Positions 14,255-18,130 of a DNA stretch of 18,130 bases are shown here, piece after piece. A program made the position numbers and the translations under genes. The stretch is from an uncultured Lachnospiraceae bacterium. Lineage in GTDB: Bacteria > Bacillota > Clostridia > Lachnospirales > Lachnospiraceae. Positions within the stretch are counted from its first letter, which is position 1. Every line of letters starts with the position of its first letter. Location: NCBI GenBank assembly GCA_934432595.1, contig CAKRYR010000031.1:1-18130 (forward strand), in the 5' to 3' direction. The notes beneath the pieces are model-generated. The model saw only the letters and a program-made list of their open reading frames with translations, had not been told where the DNA came from and searched no databases.

Positions 14255-14869
14255 ATGCTAAACAATATAGAGTTCGACCTTTGGGCTGATGGTTATGACA
14301 AAACTGTCGGCATTTCTGATGAGGAAAACACATACCCTTTTGCCGGTTATAAAAAGGTACTTGGGTTCATTTTTCAGACCATAATGAGAGCTGAAAATGC
14401 CGTTGTGCTGGATATTGGATTCGGAACAGGCACATTAACGGCAAAACTATACGAGCGAGGCTGTTCCATTTATGGGCAGGACTTTTCATCAAGAATGATT
14501 GCGTTGGCATCTGAGAAAATGCCAAATGCGCATTTATATCAAGGGGACTTTTCAAAAGGGCTTGTCGAACCATTGCGTAACTTTCGTTATGATTATATTG
14601 TTGCGACATACTCTCTGCATCATTTGACGGATGCGCAAAAGAGCGACTTCCTTTTAGACTTGCGTAACTACTTAAAAGAAAACGGTAAAATTATAATCGG
14701 CGATGTTGCCTTTGAAACACGAAAGGATTTAGAACAGTGTAAATTGAAGGCAGGAGACACATGGGATAATGATGAAATCTACTTTGTCGTTGAGGAACTG
14801 AGAAAAGATTTTCCAGACCTTTCATTTACGCAAATGTCCGATTGCGCAGGCGTCCTGATTTTGGACTGA
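14255..14869 (+). CDS. Class I SAM-dependent methyltransferase, moron-like, copy 1
   Basis: The start is ATG 14255, with GGAGG (14242-14246) 8 bases upstream; ATG 14240 overlaps that ribosome site. The product has 204 residues and a Rossmann methyltransferase core: motif I VLDIGFGTG (51-59), an acidic residue after strand 2 (YGQDFS), a GDF acidic turn, and YDYIVATYSLHHL as motif IV/post-IV region. It resembles small-molecule-type (UbiE/Methyltransf_25) enzymes. I see no DNA-methylase NPPY/DPPY motif. It interrupts the normal chaperone-to-tape-measure order, has its own promoter and terminator, and is visibly richer in G/C than the flanking phage DNA, so it was probably acquired separately. 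The substrate is unknown. The coding sequence recurs identically at 16896. Confidence 0.85.
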   Translation: MLNNIEFDLWADGYDKTVGISDEENTYPFAGYKKVLGFIFQTIMRAENAVVLDIGFGTGTLTAKLYERGCSIYGQDFSSRMIALASEKMPNAHLYQGDFSKGLVEPLRNFRYDYIVATYSLHHLTDAQKSDFLLDLRNYLKENGKIIIGDVAFETRKDLEQCKLKAGDTWDNDEIYFVVEELRKDFPDLSFTQMSDCAGVLILD

Positions 14870-14915
14870 TAACTTCCAGTTTGTGAAACTAAGTTATAAG
14901 TAAAATAAGATATAT

Positions 14916-14949
14916 AAGCATCAATCTTTAACCAGGTTGGTGCTTTTTT
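14916..14949 (+). terminator. Terminator of the methyltransferase cassette, copy 1
   Basis: AAGCATCAA (14916-14924) pairs with TTGGTGCTT (14937-14945), allowing one G:U, followed by a run of six Ts (14944-14949). It ends the moron cassette before the tape-measure gene. Confidence 0.75.
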
Positions 14950-15007
14950 AGTGCTCGAAGAAATCCGGGCTTTTGTTTTACTCATTTTCAAAGGAAGGAG
15001 GTAGACT

Positions 15008-15721
15008 ATGGCAAATAGAATAAAAGGTATTACTGTTGAAATTGGTGGAGATACTACTGGGTTACAGAAAGCTTTACAAGGAGTAAATCCGCAAATAAAG
15101 AATACCCAGTTTGCCTTAAGAGATGTTGAAAGGTTATTAAAACTAGATCCAAATAATATGCAACTTTTAACACAAAAACAGAAGTTGCTTACTCAGGCAA
15201 TAGGTGATACAAAAGAAAAACTTGCTACATTGAAAATAGCAGCTGAACAAGCAAATAAGCAATTACAAAATGGAGAGATAACTCAGCAACAATATGATGC
15301 ACTTCAACGAGAGATTATTGCAATTGAAGCTGAACTAAGAAGGTTAGAGAATCAAGCTAGTAAGACTAATAAGATGTTTTCAAGTATAGGTAATGTTGGT
15401 GCTAATATTGAAAAAGCCGGAGATAGTGTTACAAATGTAGGTAGAAAGTATCTGTTGTTTCTGCAGCAGGTAACATAGATCTGGCTTCAACTTCAGATAT
15501 GGTAACAGATGCTATGTCAGCTTTAGGTATGAAAACCTCAGATGCATCTAAGATGGTAAATCAAATGGCAAAGACGTCATCAACTACTAATACATCTGTA
15601 GCACAATTAGGCGAAGGAATACTAACAATAGGTGCAACAGCTAAATCTGTAAAAGGTGGTACTGCTGAGATAAATACTGTATTAGGTATTCTTGCTAATA
15701 ATGGTATTAAAGGTGCAGCAG
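15008..15721 (+). pseudogene. Tape measure protein, N-terminal part, frameshifted and truncated
   Basis: ATG 15008 has an excellent AAGGAGGT ribosome site. Residues 1-145 are the helical start of clostridial tape-measure proteins (ITVEIGGDTTGLQKALQGVN, then long Lys/Gln/Glu helices and NVGANIEKAGDSVTNVG). Near 15446 the frame shifts, giving a false end at 15478. The true frame resumes as SVVSAAGNIDLASTSDMV, then ALGMKTSDASKMVNQMAKTS and AQLGEGILTIGATAKSV, the TP901-type core region, and breaks off after GIKGAAG near 15721, where it joins tail-fibre sequence. Most of the protein, which sets tail length, is missing. A shorter second fragment lies at 17609. Confidence 0.8.
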
Positions 15722-16378
15722 GAAACTATGGCTCGAAGATATCATCTTATAGTATAAGCGGTGGTGGATTTTCAGGTACAGCAAGTTCTTTAACAACAGG
15801 TTTTCTTAATACATCTGGAACGATAACATTTACTGCAAAGGTTACAGATTAAAGGGGGAGAACTTCAAGTGCTATAAAAGTTTCGATAGAGGTGGTACCT
15901 TATAGTGCACCATCTTTTTCAACAACATCTTCTGTTAGATGTAATAGTCAAGGTACGGTAATTGATAATGGAACATATGTAAAAGGAAATAACTCGTATT
16001 CTTATACAAGCTGTAATAGTAATAATACTATAACCACTAATACCTATTATAAGAAATCAACAGATAGTGATTGGACTAATGCAATGCAGCATTTTCGTCG
16101 GGGACGGATTTTGTATTTGGTAGTGGAAATATATCAACAGAGGTTAGTTATGACATTAAGTATACTTTGATAGATGCATTTAATTCTATATCTATTATAG
16201 ATTCTATAACAATTGCATCAGTGGTTATGAATTTTATCTATCCTGTAGGAAGTATTTATATGAGTGTTAATTCAACTAATCCAGTTTATTTATTTGGAGG
16301 AACCTGGACTGCCTGGGGAAGTGGTAGAGTGCCAGTAGGAATAGATACCTCGGATAGTAGTTTTTCAACTGTAGACTA
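15722..16378 (+). pseudogene. Phage tail-fibre / baseplate protein fragment with stop and frameshift
   Basis: It is fused in frame to the tape measure. The first part reads SISGGGFSGTASSLTTGFLN and TFTAKVTD, a beta-sandwich tail-fibre repeat. TAA 15850-15852 replaces what is normally Ser in a DSRGRTS motif (TCA to TAA would do it). The frame continues RGRTSSAIKVSIEVVPYSAP and NTYYKKSTDSDW. Near 16081-16091 a one-base deletion shifts the frame, after which FVFGSGNISTEVSYDIKYTL and the receptor-end motif YPVGSIYMSVN, FGGTWTAWGSGRVPVG follow. Sequence ends at TAA 16376-16378, exactly where the repeated segment begins. These proteins form the host-contacting tip. Confidence 0.75.
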
Positions 16379-16635
16379 AACTAGAATCATCTTATAAAGA
16401 TAATAGTGAGGAAGGTTCTTCTTTTGCAATAGAAGATTTAGAAATCTTTGAAAATGTAGCTTATATAATGGCCTATCATGCAGATAACAATATACCAGGG
16501 AATATTGATGATTGGTTAGACCAGTTTGAGATGTTTTCAATATATGAAGTTCTACCTGAGATTTTATCTCTATGGGGAACAAATTTAATGACAGATGTTG
16601 AGTCTAAAAAAAACTTAGTAGAAGTAGCAGGGTAA
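16376..16635 (+). pseudogene. 5'-truncated tail assembly chaperone, copy 2
   Basis: It is identical to the 3' 260 bases of the intact chaperone, including the slippery heptamer (16608-16614). It lacks the first 37 codons, the start codon and the ribosome site, having been cut in by the duplication junction. No translation is expected. Confidence 0.85.
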
Positions 16636-16799
16636 TGACTACCCCGCTATTTTTACTTCGTTGTTTGGAAATAGGATTGTCTATTAAAGATTTAGATTTG
16701 TTAACTATAGGAATGGTAATGGATATATGGACTGAAAAAGGTAATGATGCAGTTAATTATGATAGGGTAGCAATACAAGCCGACTTTGATAGGTTCTAA
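16635..16799 (+). CDS. Tail chaperone T segment, copy 2
   Basis: It is identical to 13994-14158. Without an intact upstream chaperone it cannot be made as a frameshift fusion, and it has no ribosome site of its own beyond the overlapping stop. It is probably not expressed. Confidence 0.5.
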   Translation: MTTPLFLLRCLEIGLSIKDLDLLTIGMVMDIWTEKGNDAVNYDRVAIQADFDRF

Positions 16800-16828
16800 T
16801 TGAAAAGATTGATTTTATTTGGTATACT
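16800..16828 (+). promoter_or_regulatory. Promoter of the methyltransferase cassette, copy 2
   Basis: The same TTGAAA, 17-base spacer and TATACT as in copy 1 (16800-16805 and 16823-16828). The cassette therefore keeps its transcription signal even though the surrounding operon is broken. Confidence 0.6.
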
Positions 16829-16895
16829 TTATTTGAATATTTGAGGTGAATATTTTTTTGAACTATATAAATCGGAATTTATGGAGGAAGTAAGT

Positions 16896-17510
16896 ATGCT
16901 AAACAATATAGAGTTCGACCTTTGGGCTGATGGTTATGACAAAACTGTCGGCATTTCTGATGAGGAAAACACATACCCTTTTGCCGGTTATAAAAAGGTA
17001 CTTGGGTTCATTTTTCAGACCATAATGAGAGCTGAAAATGCCGTTGTGCTGGATATTGGATTCGGAACAGGCACATTAACGGCAAAACTATACGAGCGAG
17101 GCTGTTCCATTTATGGGCAGGACTTTTCATCAAGAATGATTGCGTTGGCATCTGAGAAAATGCCAAATGCGCATTTATATCAAGGGGACTTTTCAAAAGG
17201 GCTTGTCGAACCATTGCGTAACTTTCGTTATGATTATATTGTTGCGACATACTCTCTGCATCATTTGACGGATGCGCAAAAGAGCGACTTCCTTTTAGAC
17301 TTGCGTAACTACTTAAAAGAAAACGGTAAAATTATAATCGGCGATGTTGCCTTTGAAACACGAAAGGATTTAGAACAGTGTAAATTGAAGGCAGGAGACA
17401 CATGGGATAATGATGAAATCTACTTTGTCGTTGAGGAACTGAGAAAAGATTTTCCAGACCTTTCATTTACGCAAATGTCCGATTGCGCAGGCGTCCTGAT
17501 TTTGGACTGA
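16896..17510 (+). CDS. Class I SAM-dependent methyltransferase, moron-like, copy 2
   Basis: The 204-residue product is identical to that of the gene at 14255, with the same GGAGG ribosome site, promoter and terminator. Both copies are intact, while most neighbouring phage genes carry stops, shifts or deletions. This means either a very recent duplication, ongoing gene conversion, or selection for the enzyme. The substrate is unknown, as for copy 1. Confidence 0.85.
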   Translation: MLNNIEFDLWADGYDKTVGISDEENTYPFAGYKKVLGFIFQTIMRAENAVVLDIGFGTGTLTAKLYERGCSIYGQDFSSRMIALASEKMPNAHLYQGDFSKGLVEPLRNFRYDYIVATYSLHHLTDAQKSDFLLDLRNYLKENGKIIIGDVAFETRKDLEQCKLKAGDTWDNDEIYFVVEELRKDFPDLSFTQMSDCAGVLILD

Positions 17511-17556
17511 TAACTTCCAGTTTGTGAAACTAAGTTATAAGTAAAATAAGATATAT

Positions 17557-17590
17557 AAGCATCAATCTTTAACCAGGTTGGTGCTTTTTT
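17557..17590 (+). terminator. Terminator of the methyltransferase cassette, copy 2
   Basis: The same 9-bp stem and six-T tail as at 14916-14949, shifted by 2641 bases. Confidence 0.75.
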
Positions 17591-17608
17591 AGTGCTCGGA
17601 GAAATCCG

Positions 17609-18058
17609 CAAATAAAGAATACCCAGTCTGCCTTAAGAGATGTTGAAAGGTTATTAAAACTAGATCCAAATAATATGTAACTTTTAACACAAAAACAGAA
17701 GTTGCTTACTCAGGCAATAGGTGATACAAAAGAAAAACTTGCTACATTGAAAATAGCAGCTGAACAAGCAAATAAGCAATTACAAAATGGAGAGATAACT
17801 CAGCAACAATATGATGCACTTCAACGAGAGATTATTGCAATTGAAGCTGAACTAAGAAGGTTAGAGAATCAAGCTAGTAAGACTAATAAGATGTTTTCAG
17901 GTATAGGTAATGTTGGTGCTAATATTGAAAAAGCCGGAGATAGTGTTACAAATGTAGGTATAAAAACCTCAGATGCATCTAAGATGGTAAATCAAATGGC
18001 AAAGACCTCATCAACTACTAATACATCTGTAGCACAATTAGGAGAAGGAATACTAACA
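17609..18058 (+). pseudogene. Tape measure fragment, copy 2, with two deletion junctions and a nonsense codon
   Basis: Bases 17609-17960 match 15092-15443 with three differences (17628, 17678, 17900). The one at 17678 turns CAA (Gln52 of copy 1) into TAA. At 17955-17960 the sequence jumps to the copy matching 15530 onward; the shared hexamer TAGGTA occurs at both breakpoints in copy 1. This join keeps the tape-measure frame (VTNVG then IKTSDASKM). Homology ends near 18058 at GEGILT, and the frame then runs into yaaA-like sequence. There is no start codon with a ribosome site. Confidence 0.8.
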
Positions 18059-18130
18059 AAAGGTACCTATGCCAAGATGGCTCGTGGTGAAATGGTCAGA
18101 TTCAGAATATGTATTTGAACGCAAAATAAA
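18059..18130 (+). pseudogene. yaaA: 3' fragment of a YaaA-family gene (peroxide stress protein, DUF328)
   Basis: In frame with the tape-measure fragment, 18059-18103 reads KGTYAKMARGEMVRF, which I recognise as the late conserved block of YaaA (peroxide-stress, DUF328/UPF0246) proteins. After that the frame gives RICI and a TGA, but the +1 frame from 18096 reads SDSEYVFERK, like the extreme C-terminus of YaaA. An internal deletion with a frameshift therefore seems to have removed the residues between. This is the only chromosome-type gene visible and may mark the flank of the island. It runs to the window edge. Confidence 0.6.

Larger units (their letters stand above)
13735..14967. repeat. 1,233-base direct repeat, copy 1
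   Basis: From CTAAACTAG (13735) to AAATCCG (14967) this segment matches 16376-17608 at a constant offset of 2641, with a single difference that I can see (A14958 versus G17599). It holds the 3' two-thirds of the tail chaperone, the T segment and the whole methyltransferase cassette. Confidence 0.95.
16376..17608. repeat. 1,233-base direct repeat, copy 2
   Basis: This is the second copy of 13735-14967. Its left junction joins tail-fibre sequence to the middle of the chaperone gene. Its right edge, AAATCCG, is also present inside the tape-measure gene at 15085-15091, and tape-measure sequence follows immediately. This suggests a tandem duplication (unit 2641 bases) with a later 124-base deletion at the right edge. 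Confidence 0.95.
12131..18058 (+). mobile_element. Decayed siphovirus prophage, head-tail and tail module
   Basis: Gene order matches the HK97/SPP1-type module: head-tail connector, head closure, gp10-like, tail terminator, major tail protein, tail chaperones, tape measure, tail fibre. Only morphogenesis genes are present; no integrase, terminase, portal, lysis gene or attachment site is visible. It starts abruptly at the IS66 end and finishes in a chimeric tape-measure/yaaA junction. Many genes carry stops, frameshifts or deletion fusions, so the element cannot form particles. Confidence 0.85.

Noticed and set aside
14255..14869. Restriction-modification DNA methyltransferase or rRNA-resistance methylase
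   Set aside because: There is no NPPY/DPPY or cytosine-methylase PCQ motif and no target-recognition domain. The pattern is that of UbiE-like small-molecule methyltransferases.
13735..17608. Diversity-generating retroelement or CRISPR array as source of the repeats
   Set aside because: No reverse transcriptase is present, differences between copies are not adenine-biased, and there is one long duplication rather than short regularly spaced repeats.
13735..17611. Minus-strand open frames within the repeated segment and opposite other genes
   Set aside because: They mirror plus-strand genes, lack ribosome sites and resemble no family. The identical pairs exist only because the DNA is duplicated.
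1..18130. tRNA or rRNA genes and phage attachment sites
   Set aside because: No cloverleaf-like GC-rich segment with TTCGANTC-type arm or conserved rRNA sequence was seen, and no integrase with flanking att repeats could be identified.

Overview
This window looks like the accessory genome of a low-GC Gram-positive anaerobe (Clostridia, probably Lachnospiraceae-like). The grounds are strong AT bias, near-consensus AGGAGG ribosome sites, compact operons, strong intrinsic terminators, an IS66-type element and a siphovirus tail module typical of clostridial prophages. The taxon is inferred from style, not from a marker gene.

Left part (1-11,696) is an accessory gene island, almost all on the plus strand and cut into transcription units by good terminators. 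After a 3' gene end and a promoter with an unusual cluster of TTAGTAT repeats come a ribbon-helix-helix-like protein and a membrane/zinc-ribbon protein. The next run contains an HD-domain gene and a PD-(D/E)XK-like nuclease gene, each broken by one in-frame stop. It continues with a WYL regulator, a nucleoside-deoxyribosyltransferase-like protein, a macrodomain protein and, after a 200-base gap, a uracil-DNA-glycosylase-like protein. A separate single gene encodes a possible GNAT-like protein. The last unit is a tight three-gene operon (7383-11,696): a second WYL regulator, a protein with an N-terminal Cys cluster and glycine-rich membrane segments, and a 683-residue protein with a helical N-terminus and a Cys-laddered right-handed beta-helix. 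This operon is my best candidate for an undescribed, possibly defensive, system. The macrodomain cluster is the second candidate.

Middle (11,718-12,130): one end of an IS66-family element, with tnpA and one terminal repeat but no tnpB or tnpC. Its leader folds so that the tnpA ribosome site is paired. The element separates the island from a decayed prophage.

Right part (12,131-18,130) is a heavily rearranged siphovirus head-tail module: head-tail connector, head closure, gp10/tail-terminator fusion, major tail protein, tail-assembly chaperone with a programmed -1 frameshift site, tape measure and tail fibre. Nonsense mutations, frameshifts and deletion fusions are frequent. A methyltransferase gene with its own promoter and terminator, and visibly more GC-rich, sits inside the tail operon like a phage 'moron'. 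A 1,233-base segment carrying it occurs twice, 2,641 bases apart, with one mismatch. The second copy is followed by a shortened tape-measure fragment that runs in frame into what looks like the 3' end of the chromosomal gene yaaA. Several junctions fall in 6-7-base microhomologies visible in the window. Either end-joining has repeatedly rearranged this locus, or part of it is an assembly artefact.
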